DNA of 40,955 nucleotides. Source: Rubripirellula sp. (lineage in GTDB: Bacteria > Planctomycetota > Planctomycetia > Pirellulales > Pirellulaceae). The first letter of the stretch is position 1; each line of letters begins with the position of its first letter. The stretch spans positions 159,443 through 200,397 of the forward strand of contig JAAXJB010000115.1 of the NCBI GenBank assembly GCA_012270065.1, in the 5' to 3' direction. This document shows, piece after piece, positions 21,601 through 29,861 of this stretch. Both the position numbers and the translations under genes were made by a program. The notes below the pieces were generated by a model. It made no database searches. It was not told where the DNA came from and worked only from the letters and a program-made list of their open reading frames with translations.

Positions 21601-21987
21601 AAATGCAATGAATTTTCCATCGGGACTGAACCGGGGCTGCATGTCCCACGCAACTCCAGAGGGCAACTTCCTGGGTAGCCCTCTCCCCTCCAGCCCATCA
21701 GCACCAGCAATTGGCATCTCATACAGATCACCCAAAACATCGAACACCAACTTCGTGCCGTCCGGATGCACATCAACCGTAATCCATGTTCCCTCAGTGG
21801 TATCAATTGGCTGACTCACCACTTTTCCAGGGGCTGCTTCGATATTCCACGTGGCGTCCTTTTCCCTCTCTTTTTCGGGAATAGACGGAGCTGCACTCGC
21901 TCCGTCATCCGCAAATACCGGCAGCGCACTGTGAATGATCATCATCAGGACAGCGTGGCCAATTAGCCGCAATGGATTCCAACTCAC
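18634..21987 (-). CDS. Secreted TolB-like propeller / amidohydrolase fusion
   Basis: A 1117-residue exported protein. After a signal peptide (~1-26), residues ~50-690 contain many PD40/WD40-like beta-propeller repeats (FSPDGKFIAF, WSPDGKYLV, FSRDGKYLYYS, FSPDGQNVVYR). The C-terminal ~400 residues are a metal-dependent amidohydrolase: D743-T-H-A-H747 carries the H-x-H ligands, GHTGIEH (~882) supplies another histidine and GGHGQLNG (~984) lies in the later active-site loop. This arrangement is known from planctomycete and other bacterial amidohydrolases with PD40 domains; the substrate, possibly a cyclic imide or dipeptide, is not known. The start is GTG, supported by GAGGG at six bases' spacing. 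Upstream is a strong terminator, so it is likely transcribed from its own promoter. Confidence 0.9.
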   Translation of the reverse strand: MSWNPLRLIGHAVLMMIIHSALPVFADDGASAAPSIPEKEREKDATWNIEAAPGKVVSQPIDTTEGTWITVDVHPDGTKLVFDVLGDLYEMPIAGADGLEGRGLPRKLPSGVAWDMQPRFSPDGKFIAFTSDRNGKNGKAGDNLWIIGSNGEQPTQVTQESYRLLNGPAWSPDGKYLVGRKHFTSRRSLGAGEMWMYHRDALAQDATGGVPLTSRESDQKDVNEPVFSRDGKYLYYSQDVTPGSDFEYDKDSIKGIYAIKRLQLSSGETETLLRGSGGACRPTPSPDGKQLAFVRRVGAKTGLHIVDLQSGAVRLVYDLLERDMQEAWAIHGVYPAFGWMPDGKSVIAWAKGKIRRIDIASGEATVIPFRIKDTRKIKPAVRFQKRAGLDSFDVKMLRWVTVSPSGDSVIYQALGHLYIKQLPDGVPERVTDQETDFEFCPSFSRDGRFVVYSSWNDRDLGRVCITSLESGQNETWTVTAEPGHYIDPVFSPDGQNVVYRKLSGGGITSPLWSRETGLYVIPIRDGKAAKIAKNGNRPQFGKDRSRVFFTKSSPEKEADNLQLCSIGIDGKEEHTHYTSVWATDFRISPDSSSIAFIERFHVHVAPFVNSGRAIKVGPDAKGLPTRRVSKEAGDFIHFSGDSKRLHWSLGPDLYTHVLNESDEVEANRLEIGFTRKSSMPSGKLAIVNAKIITMGPSGTIDRGTILVERNRITAIGPSAEIDVPDDAYQLDAMGRVVSPGFIDTHAHGAQAANGITPQQNWVDYARLAFGVTTIHDPSNQTHSIFAASELAKAGLITSPRTFSTGTILYGATSATKAEINSVDDARFHLRRMKAVGAFTVKSYNQPRRDQRQQVLQAARELEMMVVPEGGSTFMHNMTMIVDGHTGIEHTLPVQTAYDDVMDLWRNTGVGYTPTLNVAYGGISGEQYWYQIDDLWLHPRLQTFIPPHVLNPRSRRRQKSPDEDYNHMKVAEIARQVVDQGGLVQAGGHGQLNGICTHWEMWSFVQGGMTPMQALTCGTLNGAKYLGLDRDLGSLETGKLADLVVYQDGADPSVNIRDTEKIRYVVINGAVHEADRLNRFGSPAPRQPFYWEGEGGTITLRQTALEHGVGCSCLRGRQ

Positions 21988-21993
21988 AGGGTT

Positions 21994-21998
21994 CCCTC
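21994..21998 (-). promoter_or_regulatory. Shine-Dalgarno site of the propeller-amidohydrolase gene
   Basis: GAGGG on the minus strand, six bases before the GTG at 21985-21987. It decides the start, because no ATG lies nearby and the encoded signal peptide begins directly after it. Most other genes in the window lack a comparable motif. Confidence 0.65.
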
Positions 21999-22163
21999 GT
22001 TGATCACAATTTCTTGTTAATTAAAACGGTGCGCCCAGTTTAACCAAAACCTGATTTACGTCGATGTACAGGGCTCCCGCTATTGCGTTTGCAGTTCACA
22101 CAATAACAGATTCAGACAAAACGATTCTTCGCGTTGTCGAGGAAATACCATACGAGACAAAAG

Positions 22164-22194
22164 AAAAAACCACTCCAACAAGGAGTGGTTTTTT
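22164..22194 (-). terminator. Rho-independent terminator, bidirectional
   Basis: A perfect stem (CCACTCC paired with GGAGTGG) with a five-base loop (22177-22181) is flanked by six As on one side and six Ts on the other, so the structure can end transcription on either strand. It sits 64 bases beyond the stop of the His-rich secreted protein on the minus strand and ahead of the propeller-amidohydrolase gene. It is the only textbook intrinsic terminator I see in the window. Confidence 0.9.
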
Positions 22195-22257
22195 GTGTTG
22201 AACCCGGAAACGATCAATCGCGGGCTCAATTTCTTGTGAAGGCACATCCAACCAAAT

Positions 22258-22851
22258 TCAGAAACGGATCGTCAACCGTGAACTACCGCCACCGATTGTG
22301 ATCCCCCGCGTCGGGTAAGCAGGCCAGGGAGCATAGTAGCTGCTGTGAATGCGATCCAACGTTCGATCACCGAACGGATCCGAACGCCGAAAACAATCAC
22401 GACGTAACGCACGTATATCCGAACGAAGATAGCGTATGTTCATTTCTAACGAGTTCATTAACCGACGGACGTGAACCGTTCCTCGATGCAGACGCCCATG
22501 CCCGTAAAACGCATTGTCCTCAATGCAATCCAGTGTATCCTCGAGATGATGGAACGCCGAATCCAACTGCCGGAGATCGCATTCCAGCAAGGTGAGTGAA
22601 CCACGGTGATGTGCAACCTCGCGAACATGACAGGCCAATCTCGCCAATTGGCGAGTATCAGCAAGCAAATGGCCGTATTCCGGAACATGGCGATAATGTG
22701 CAATCTCGCATTGAAGATCCCTTGCCTGCCGTTCAATTGATGTCGCCAGTTGATCGATATGGCGATACGTATCGCCTGATGCGGACATGGAGGAGGAAAA
22801 CATGAACCAGGTGATTGCCACGGAGGCGGTCGTCTTTGCAATCAGGGTCAT
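22258..22851 (-). CDS. Small His-rich helical secreted protein of unknown function
   Basis: A 197-residue protein with a signal peptide (~1-25, ending SSSMSASG). The mature part is almost entirely predicted helix, with heptad-like spacing of Leu/His/Arg, 13 histidines and five cysteines, for example AHYRHVPEYGHLL, CHVREVAHHRG and FHHLEDTLDCIED. The C-terminal ~25 residues turn Gly/Ser/Pro-rich and probably form a tail strand. It is not recognised as a named family; a periplasmic helical bundle that binds metal or a chaperone-like adaptor would fit, but this is inference. ATG at 22851; weak AAGG upstream. It is monocistronic, bounded downstream by a strong terminator. Confidence 0.75.
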   Translation of the reverse strand: MTLIAKTTASVAITWFMFSSSMSASGDTYRHIDQLATSIERQARDLQCEIAHYRHVPEYGHLLADTRQLARLACHVREVAHHRGSLTLLECDLRQLDSAFHHLEDTLDCIEDNAFYGHGRLHRGTVHVRRLMNSLEMNIRYLRSDIRALRRDCFRRSDPFGDRTLDRIHSSYYAPWPAYPTRGITIGGGSSRLTIRF

Positions 22852-23216
22852 AGCAAAGCCTTTTTTAATGAGGGAGTAATCAGTTCTTTCACTCCATCAA
22901 AGCACCCAGCGTGCCAAAGCGTTCTGGAACTTCAAAACACCTTCAAATCTTGGGTGATTTCCGTGTTTTCGGTACGCAGTTTCGCTACTAACCGGGGTCT
23001 TGTGTGTCACCGATTTGATGACGCGATAGCGTTTGTGGCATCATTTTGACACGCGTTGCAGATTGGTAATTCAGTCTGGATGAGGCTGGCGATGCCCACG
23101 CCACTTTTCTGTAGTGACAGATCCTGCTTGCCTATTTTCAGGCTCCCCGAGTTCAACCCTGCCACAATGTGTCATGCGCCCCAGCGCCGTTTGTAGACAT
23201 CGCTATCTCGATGGCA
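22852..23216. other. Intergenic region upstream of the His-rich protein gene
   Basis: These 365 bases lie between the end of the DUF1501 gene and the start of the His-rich protein gene, both on the minus strand. The region should hold the promoter of the latter. No open reading frame, repeat or clear hairpin with a T-tract was found. Confidence 0.35.
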
Positions 23217-24641
23217 TCAGGAAACGAGTTCCTTGATGGGACGTCCATGATCCACAATTGGCGTGGGTCTGCCATTGAAGTCGTTCAAGAACACCTGCGA
23301 CGAATCGATACCAAGATGATGATAAATCGTTGCGAGGAAATCACCGGGCCCACAATGGCGCTGGATGACATCTTCACCCTTCGGGTCGGTAGCGCCGATG
23401 AAGCGTCCCGTTTCGATGCCGCCGCCAAACCAGAGATTGCTAAATGCTCTGGGCCAGTGATCTCTTCCAGGTTGTTTTGTACCAGCCGCGGCGCTTGCAT
23501 TTCCTGCACCCGTGCTTGGTTGATAGTTGATCTTTGGCGTTCGACCGAATTCACCGGTGACAACGACAAGTACCTGTTCTTCCAAACCGCGTTCATGGAT
23601 GTCTTCAATCAAAGCCGAGACCGCCTGATCATAAGCTTCCGACCGGAAACGCAACGCATCGAAGACGTGGTGGTTGACCGCATGGTCATCCCAATTGTTC
23701 ACCCGACCACAAAGAGGTCCACGGAGGCTTGTTGTCAGCACTTCGACTCCGGCTTCCACCAGTCGCCGTGCCATCAACAACTGCTGGCCCCATGAATTAC
23801 GTCCATACCTGTCGCGTGTTTTCTCATCTTCTTTCGTCAGGTCAAAGGCAAGCTTTGTTTTTGGATTAGTCAGCAGCGTCAGAGCCTGTGCTTCAAACTG
23901 GTCCAACGCGTCCAATTCCCCAAAAGTATCAAACGCACGCTGCAGGTTGTCCAGATTTTTTCGCAAAGCAACACGCCGATCAATCCGTTCGACGTCCTTT
24001 GCATTGGTCAGACCAATGTTGGGCACAGAAAAATTTGGACTGCTTGGATCACCAACCACAGCGAACGGGGCATAAGCATCACCAAGATATGCCGGACCGT
24101 TGTAGGTTGTCGGTGGATTCACCCCAACGTAGCGTGGCAATGGGTTGGATCTTGTTCCCTGCTGCGCTCGAAGGTGATTAACCACGGACATCCAATCGGG
24201 CAGGCGAGGCTTTGGCTTGTCTCTGGTGTCGGAGTCGCCTGAAAACATCTGCATCGAACCGGCCGGATGCCCACCAGCGCCTTGGTGCATCGATCGAAGA
24301 ACGGTGAACTTGTCCGCCAACGCTGCCTGCTTTGGAAGTAGTTCAGTGAACCGCATCCCGGGTACTTTTGTTGAGATGGTTCCAAACGGTCCCCGGTATT
24401 CGCTTGCCGCTTCAGGTTTCGGGTCATAGGTATCGAGATGCGAGCACCCCCCGGGTTTCCACACCAGAATGACAGATTTCCGCTTCCCATGGTTCTCAGG
24501 ATTTCCAGCACGTAGCCGCAACAGACCTGGAAGGCTCAGACTCGCGAAACCAGCCAAGCCAAAGCGCATGAAACCACGTCGATTCGACGCAATGGGCCCT
24601 GGGCAGTTAACCGACGAAGCATGAAATGGACTACTGCTCAT
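23217..24641 (-). CDS. DUF1501 family protein, Tat-exported (operon with PPC protein)
   Basis: A 474-residue DUF1501 protein with a twin-arginine motif NRRGFMRFGLAG at residues 20-31 followed by a hydrophobic segment. Family hallmarks include CSHLDTYDPKP near residue 65, HQGAGGHPAGSM near 118, and GEFGRTP then GRDHWPRAF towards the C-terminus. Compared with the DUF1501 protein at 1903-3417 it is shorter and belongs to a different branch. The ATG overlaps the stop of the upstream PPC-domain gene by four bases (24638-24641), supporting the start and translational coupling. Third gene of a cytochrome / PPC / DUF1501 operon. Confidence 0.9.
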   Translation of the reverse strand: MSSSPFHASSVNCPGPIASNRRGFMRFGLAGFASLSLPGLLRLRAGNPENHGKRKSVILVWKPGGCSHLDTYDPKPEAASEYRGPFGTISTKVPGMRFTELLPKQAALADKFTVLRSMHQGAGGHPAGSMQMFSGDSDTRDKPKPRLPDWMSVVNHLRAQQGTRSNPLPRYVGVNPPTTYNGPAYLGDAYAPFAVVGDPSSPNFSVPNIGLTNAKDVERIDRRVALRKNLDNLQRAFDTFGELDALDQFEAQALTLLTNPKTKLAFDLTKEDEKTRDRYGRNSWGQQLLMARRLVEAGVEVLTTSLRGPLCGRVNNWDDHAVNHHVFDALRFRSEAYDQAVSALIEDIHERGLEEQVLVVVTGEFGRTPKINYQPSTGAGNASAAAGTKQPGRDHWPRAFSNLWFGGGIETGRFIGATDPKGEDVIQRHCGPGDFLATIYHHLGIDSSQVFLNDFNGRPTPIVDHGRPIKELVS

Positions 24642-26932
24642 TGCTCTTTCCGAGGGTGTACACGTATGTTGACAGGTTCCGAGACGACGATATCAACAAT
24701 GTCCTTTGCCTTTGCGGCTGAAGTAGCGTTCTTCAGCTGAATCGCTGCAGCCTTGATCTCGCCCGCGACACGTTTTTGTTCTTCATTGACATTTTGAAGT
24801 TCGGCATTCAGCATGCCCTTGGCTTCTTCAGACGCTGCCTGAAGCATCTTCTGAATGTTTTCTGCCTTCGATTTCAATTCGACGTGCACCGCATTCAAGC
24901 GGTCGACGTTAGCGCTGGCGATATCAACACCTGCGGGATAGTGTTGGTATTTGGCCACGGCACCGCCGTAGAAAGCGATTCTGTAATCTCCCGGCGGTGT
25001 TTTTAAAGCCGCAAGGTCCAAAACCGCTTCCGACGAGTCCTTATCCAAAGGCAATTCAAACTGGAACTTTTCAAAGCCCGCGCCAAGTGTCTTTGCTGCC
25101 ATCACCGCGCCCGAAAACTCCCCACGCCGCATGTGCACCAGTGGTATTGAAATCTTCTCTCCCTCAGTGCCTTCCCACACCTTTACCTGTCGCGGCGCGA
25201 TTGTAATTGGGGTGGTTTCATCGCCCCCGACCGATACCAGAACGTCCGCCACCAACCTTGGACTCGGTACTTCGCTCCAATGATTCGGTACTGGCCATGC
25301 CATGGACGCCAAATGACATTCCCGCTTGATTTCTTTCCCTTGGACACTTGCACTGCCCCAGATTTCAGCAACCGTCATTCCACGCGGGGCATTTTCGTGC
25401 GCAGTGATCAGTACGATTCCACGATTCTGATTCGGTGGAATACTCAAACCAGTCGCTGTAACGCCATCCGGTAAATTGTCCATTGAGAGATGAATTTCAC
25501 CATCAAACCCATCCCTGCGAATCGAGACAACCTCAAGGGCCATCGTCGCTCCACCCCTCAGTGCGATTGGTTTTGACAGTGCGTTGCGGTCACCATTACG
25601 CAATGGCATGTGAAGGCCCCACGCCACCAATGCAAAGTCGGGCTTGGCTTTTCGAATGATGAGCCGATACACGTTCGATGGGTCATTCCGCGTTCCTCCG
25701 AACAGGTCAGACAATCTGACCCGATGCAATCCATCTTCCTTTATCTCAAACTTTCCCAAAACGTCCGACGAGCCAGCATTGTACGGAGGCCCATCATACG
25801 CATATCCATTGGATGATACTTTGACTGGACTGGGTATATCGTTCAACTCGGCAACATCCTGCAAAACAACCTCACCGCTATCGGAACCAACACGCTGCAC
25901 CACAACTGTTGGGTCGGTTGGGCACCCGAGTCGTTCAGACGCGATTTCAATCCACCATGCATCACCTTTCTTGCCCTGGAATTCAAAAACATCTGTGTCA
26001 GCCGCTTTGGCAAAAGCTCCTTCAATATCACAGGGAAGCTCGATTCGCTGTGGTGCATCAACTCCATTTGGCTCAACCTCTTTCAGCAGCGCATGATCCG
26101 CAACGCCCTGAGGCGGCCACGAGAAAGAACTCACCTGGCTCGTTCGGAAATGTCGTTTGGCGATTGCCTGATCCGGTAAAACCCGGAGATTGAGGCGATA
26201 AAAGTAATGCTCGCCACCTTTGAAGGTCAGATCATGAACTTTGACGATGTAACTGCCACTGGAAGGGACACGAAATTCGATTGCTCCACCCCTTCGTTCA
26301 ACGACGAGATCCTGTCCATTTTCATCAGCAACCACAACGACCGGATTGAGTTTTGAGTCGATACCCTTGGCAGCGCAATCCACCAATATCCTTTGCCCCT
26401 GTTCAGCGACAAAACGGTAGTGATCAATTGATCGGGCTGTCATCGTGCAGTTGCACACCGTGTCCAACTGCAGTGGCATCGCGTCCTCAACGCTCAAATT
26501 CCCCTTGTCCTGAGTAACCTCAGTCAAGCTACCAATCGTAAAGATACGAGACGCTGACAATCCAAGGCGTGTCATCAAGCTTGCTTCTACTAAACCCGGT
26601 GTCGTGTTTGAAGCGACGCGAACGGTATATCGCCCATTCACCGGATTCCCTTGTGAATCCTTGACAGGTGTCGCAGTCACCCCGGGATGCGAAAAACGCA
26701 AGTCACTCGTGAGTTCCGTGTATTGCCCTGTCACCGTAACTTCGAACTCAGTCCCGATCTGTCCGCCCATGGGAAATGTTGTCAACAGGCGTGGCGCCGG
26801 AAGACAGACTGATTGGGCGTCTATCTCTGCACACAATATGCTCGTAGTTAAAGCGAACCAGCCCAGGATTCGCAAAGTCAACTGTATCCCAAGTGCATTG
26901 TGAACTGTTGAATGGATCGCCATACACTGCAT
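24638..26932 (-). CDS. Secreted PPC-domain (pre-peptidase C-terminal) protein with C-terminal coiled coil
   Basis: A 764-residue exported protein; the signal peptide lies in residues ~15-40 (LTLRILGWFALTTSILC). Residues ~45-110 look like an IPT/Ig-like beta domain (FPMGGQIGTEFEVTVTG), followed by two regions with the signature of bacterial pre-peptidase C-terminal domains (DHYRFVAEQGQRILVD and DTDVFEFQGKKGDAWWIEI). The C-terminal ~90 residues form a charged helical segment likely to be a coiled coil. PPC domains are non-catalytic beta-sandwiches used in secretion or substrate binding. An upstream start at 26977 would overlap the cytochrome gene by 43 bases; the ATG at 26932 is two bases after its stop and was chosen, with 26923 as alternative. 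Middle gene of the operon; probably a binding or assembly subunit. Confidence 0.85.
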   Translation of the reverse strand: MQCMAIHSTVHNALGIQLTLRILGWFALTTSILCAEIDAQSVCLPAPRLLTTFPMGGQIGTEFEVTVTGQYTELTSDLRFSHPGVTATPVKDSQGNPVNGRYTVRVASNTTPGLVEASLMTRLGLSASRIFTIGSLTEVTQDKGNLSVEDAMPLQLDTVCNCTMTARSIDHYRFVAEQGQRILVDCAAKGIDSKLNPVVVVADENGQDLVVERRGGAIEFRVPSSGSYIVKVHDLTFKGGEHYFYRLNLRVLPDQAIAKRHFRTSQVSSFSWPPQGVADHALLKEVEPNGVDAPQRIELPCDIEGAFAKAADTDVFEFQGKKGDAWWIEIASERLGCPTDPTVVVQRVGSDSGEVVLQDVAELNDIPSPVKVSSNGYAYDGPPYNAGSSDVLGKFEIKEDGLHRVRLSDLFGGTRNDPSNVYRLIIRKAKPDFALVAWGLHMPLRNGDRNALSKPIALRGGATMALEVVSIRRDGFDGEIHLSMDNLPDGVTATGLSIPPNQNRGIVLITAHENAPRGMTVAEIWGSASVQGKEIKRECHLASMAWPVPNHWSEVPSPRLVADVLVSVGGDETTPITIAPRQVKVWEGTEGEKISIPLVHMRRGEFSGAVMAAKTLGAGFEKFQFELPLDKDSSEAVLDLAALKTPPGDYRIAFYGGAVAKYQHYPAGVDIASANVDRLNAVHVELKSKAENIQKMLQAASEEAKGMLNAELQNVNEEQKRVAGEIKAAAIQLKNATSAAKAKDIVDIVVSEPVNIRVHPRKEQ

Positions 26933-26934
26933 TC

Positions 26935-29139
26935 CTAATGATTGAATAGAAATTCTTTTGTATTGATCAAAGCCCAAATCAAATCTTCAAATTGCTGCTG
27001 AGTGATCTCGGGAAGCGTCTCTGAATCAACTTTCTCCGATTGTTGCCCCGTCAGAAACTCGACTGAAATTTGCAACTCGGTTTCAGTTGGCGGTCGAGAA
27101 AATGCAGCAAAGTAAAGTTCGGATACCCGATCTTTAACTGGCGTCTTCTGAGCAGCAAGTTTTTGCGCAGTACCACCTGCGACTGACAGCTTTGATTTTA
27201 TATCGCCTGCATTGATCAAATGCAGGCTTTGGGCCAAACTCGCTGATTGAACTCGTTCACATTCACAAACACTCAAACTTTCTGGGCGCCCAAACACCCT
27301 CAGGAAAGGTGATGATTTGTTGTAGCTGTTATCGGGCAATGCGATCGCTTTCGTGCCCAAAGGTAAATTAGCAAAGTTCGTTGTGGATCCCGTAAGTTCA
27401 TCAATTGCGTCCAGCAGTACCTCAGCCTGAAGCCTCCGCGGATAAAACCGGGAGTAGTTCTGTCGGTCGACAAGATTGCTATCAGAAGGAACCGCTTGCA
27501 ACTGATAAGCCCGTGAATTGGTAATTGCCCGAACCAGCTCTTTTAAATCGAATCCGCTGGAGAGAAAATGATCTTCCAAAGCCTTCAATAAAGCAGGGTT
27601 GCTGGCAGGATTTGTATCGCGGATATCGTCTTCGGGTTCGATCAATCCTCGTTTGAAAAAATGTTTCCAGTAGCGATTTACCAACGCTTTTGCAAAAAAT
27701 GGATTCCCCGGATCGCTCAACCACTTCGACAATCTCAATCGAGGGTCTTCATCGGGCGCAATGACCCCGACATCTTGACCCAACGCGACTGGCGTAACCA
27801 TCTGTCCTGTTTTGACATTTTTGGCTTCTGCCTTCCCACGTTGATGGAAAATCAAATCCTCACCCTGAATACCAGTCGGTTTTCTTCCCACACGAGTGAA
27901 GAACGCTGAGAGGCCGTAATAATCATCCTGGCTCCAACGCTCGAAGGGGTGATGATGACACTGAGCACACTGCATGCGCACCCCAAGAAAGAGCTGAGCG
28001 ACGTCTTCCATTTGTTGTTTTGGCTCTTTGACCCGCTTGTACCACGCGACCGCTGGATTGGCGATGACGGTCCCAGTGGCGGCTAACAATTCACGAACCA
28101 ACTGGTCATAGGGGACGTTCGCTAGCAGGCTGTCCCTGACCCAAGCATGGAATGCAAAGTTTGATGTAATATCGCTGGCGTCGTCCCGGCGATTTTTCAG
28201 CAGGGCGGTCCATTTGTTGGCAAAGTAATCCGCGTAACTTGGACTCTGCAAAAGTCGGTCAATCAGCTTGGATCTTTTTTCAGGATCGTCGTCCAGCAGG
28301 AACTCTCTTGCTTCCGTACTGGAAGGAATTCGTCCGGCTATATCCAACGTAACACGTCTTACAAATGTTGCGTCATCACATAAACGGGAACTGCCAACAC
28401 CGATAAGTTCGAGATTACGGAAGACATGTTCGTCGATGAAATTCAAGGGTTCGGGATGTACACTGGCTGTCCCCAATGGTATCGCCGCATTGAACACATT
28501 TACCAATCCCTGAAATCGGACCATGACTCCGACCCTGCCAGGCAAATCCAAAGCAGTGACCATGCCACCGTCGGTTACCGTCGCCATTCCAAGATCGTTC
28601 GATTCATACAAAGCCAAATCAGTGACTTCACGGCTCATGCCATTGCTGTAATGAGCAAACACCTTGAGTTGTAGTTTTTCTCCGGGTTTGATCGTATTGG
28701 ATTGTGGTATCACTTGAATATTAGTGACCAACACTGTGGAGTCACCTTTCGGTGTACCACCAGCAATCCATCGTTTCACCAATTGATACCCGTTCGAATC
28801 CTCTGGCAACACGATTCCTCCGCGATGCGGAGTTTTCCCTGACGCTTTCCGTAGCAGCAAGCTCTGATCCGGAGCCGAGGGAAACAAACGCCGACCACGG
28901 CCCGCCATCACCAGATGTTCGTAGTCGTCCCACGGTTCAAAGCCAAGTAGTGACAACTCAAACCCGTTTTGACCTCCTCCGGCCTTTGCATGGCAGACCC
29001 CAGAATTGCAACCTGCTTTTGTCAACACTGGAACGATGTCATTTTCAAAGCTGAACGGAATGTCATCCGATGCGTCTGCCTTGCCAAGGCAGGCCACTAA
29101 ACAGCAAATCAAAACGCAGGAGCGCAGAAAATGCGCCAT
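26935..29139 (-). CDS. Planctomycete cytochrome with CX4CH heme site, Big_2 domain, PSCyt2 (DUF1549) and PSD1 (DUF1553)
   Basis: A 734-residue exported protein. A signal peptide (~1-23) precedes a cytochrome-like region with the unusual motif C44-NSGV-C49-H50, four residues between the cysteines. Residues ~130-220 match a bacterial Ig-like (Big_2) domain. DUF1549/PSCyt2 follows with a regular heme motif CAQCH and DYYGLSAFF, then DUF1553/PSD1 (LVNRYWKHFFKRGLIEPEDDI). The start at 29139 begins at the signal peptide; an in-frame start at 29184 would add 15 charged residues. It heads the three-gene operon with the PPC and DUF1501 genes, separated by two bases and a four-base overlap. Likely a periplasmic electron-transfer component; the substrate is unknown. 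Confidence 0.9.
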   Translation of the reverse strand: MAHFLRSCVLICCLVACLGKADASDDIPFSFENDIVPVLTKAGCNSGVCHAKAGGGQNGFELSLLGFEPWDDYEHLVMAGRGRRLFPSAPDQSLLLRKASGKTPHRGGIVLPEDSNGYQLVKRWIAGGTPKGDSTVLVTNIQVIPQSNTIKPGEKLQLKVFAHYSNGMSREVTDLALYESNDLGMATVTDGGMVTALDLPGRVGVMVRFQGLVNVFNAAIPLGTASVHPEPLNFIDEHVFRNLELIGVGSSRLCDDATFVRRVTLDIAGRIPSSTEAREFLLDDDPEKRSKLIDRLLQSPSYADYFANKWTALLKNRRDDASDITSNFAFHAWVRDSLLANVPYDQLVRELLAATGTVIANPAVAWYKRVKEPKQQMEDVAQLFLGVRMQCAQCHHHPFERWSQDDYYGLSAFFTRVGRKPTGIQGEDLIFHQRGKAEAKNVKTGQMVTPVALGQDVGVIAPDEDPRLRLSKWLSDPGNPFFAKALVNRYWKHFFKRGLIEPEDDIRDTNPASNPALLKALEDHFLSSGFDLKELVRAITNSRAYQLQAVPSDSNLVDRQNYSRFYPRRLQAEVLLDAIDELTGSTTNFANLPLGTKAIALPDNSYNKSSPFLRVFGRPESLSVCECERVQSASLAQSLHLINAGDIKSKLSVAGGTAQKLAAQKTPVKDRVSELYFAAFSRPPTETELQISVEFLTGQQSEKVDSETLPEITQQQFEDLIWALINTKEFLFNH

Positions 29140-29861
29140 GCGATTTTCTTGGTGGGGAGGTCGTCTACGATCCTGTTTGACCATAAAACGCTTTCAAAAC
29201 ACGGTGCATCAGATCATTTCATGATACACGCAGATATTTGGGAGGGCGGGGGAGGAGAACTGCGTTCCTCCGGCACTCAGCATAATCCATCACAAGCCAT
29301 AAATCCACATCCGTGGCTGGCGTAAAAACATCCTCCCACTCGCGAAAAAGCTTGCATTGCGGCTCGTTTCCGGCAGATTTCCGCTCCTTTTCGCCTCAAC
29401 GATTTACCATGCATGGTCAAAACTATCGCTGACTCCATTTCAAAAAAATACTCAATGTGATTCCCACTGCTGATCGACAGTTTATATCTGTTTGCAAATC
29501 CTCCTCAGCGAACCGAACCGCAACACGGATACTTTCACTTCCGACACTTCCGAGCGGGGAGATGGTGTTGCTGTATGACACCTCTTAGAACATGAATTGC
29601 AACAACAAACGGTAACCTGGCCAATAACGGTGCCACGTTCCTCTACCTCAAAAACATCATGGCCAAAATCTCGTCTCCTTTACTTCGATGGGAGTCAGCC
29701 GAGCAGCATCTCATGCTGATTACCAATCCTGTCAAGAAAGAGAATATACAGTGTTGAATTGTATCTTTTTCTGTTGCTTGAAAGTAAACCGGTGAAGAAT
29801 TCTAATGGGGCGTCACGAGTGGTCTGCTGCCACATCCTTTTGAACCCAAACGACTGGCAAT
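29140..29861. other. Large divergent intergenic region
   Basis: The 722-base gap separates the divergent cytochrome operon (minus) and the secreted esterase (plus), and must contain both promoters. It has no credible gene: short plus-strand frames overlap the esterase start and show no protein-like composition. One 6+6 base inverted repeat with a three-base loop (CAGCAT-CTC-ATGCTG, 29704-29718) lies about 145 bases before the esterase start. No terminator or transposon end was seen. Confidence 0.4.

Noticed and set aside
29704-29718. Inverted repeat CAGCAT-CTC-ATGCTG as a terminator
   Set aside because: No T-tract follows on either strand and no gene ends nearby; kept only as a note in the intergenic entry.
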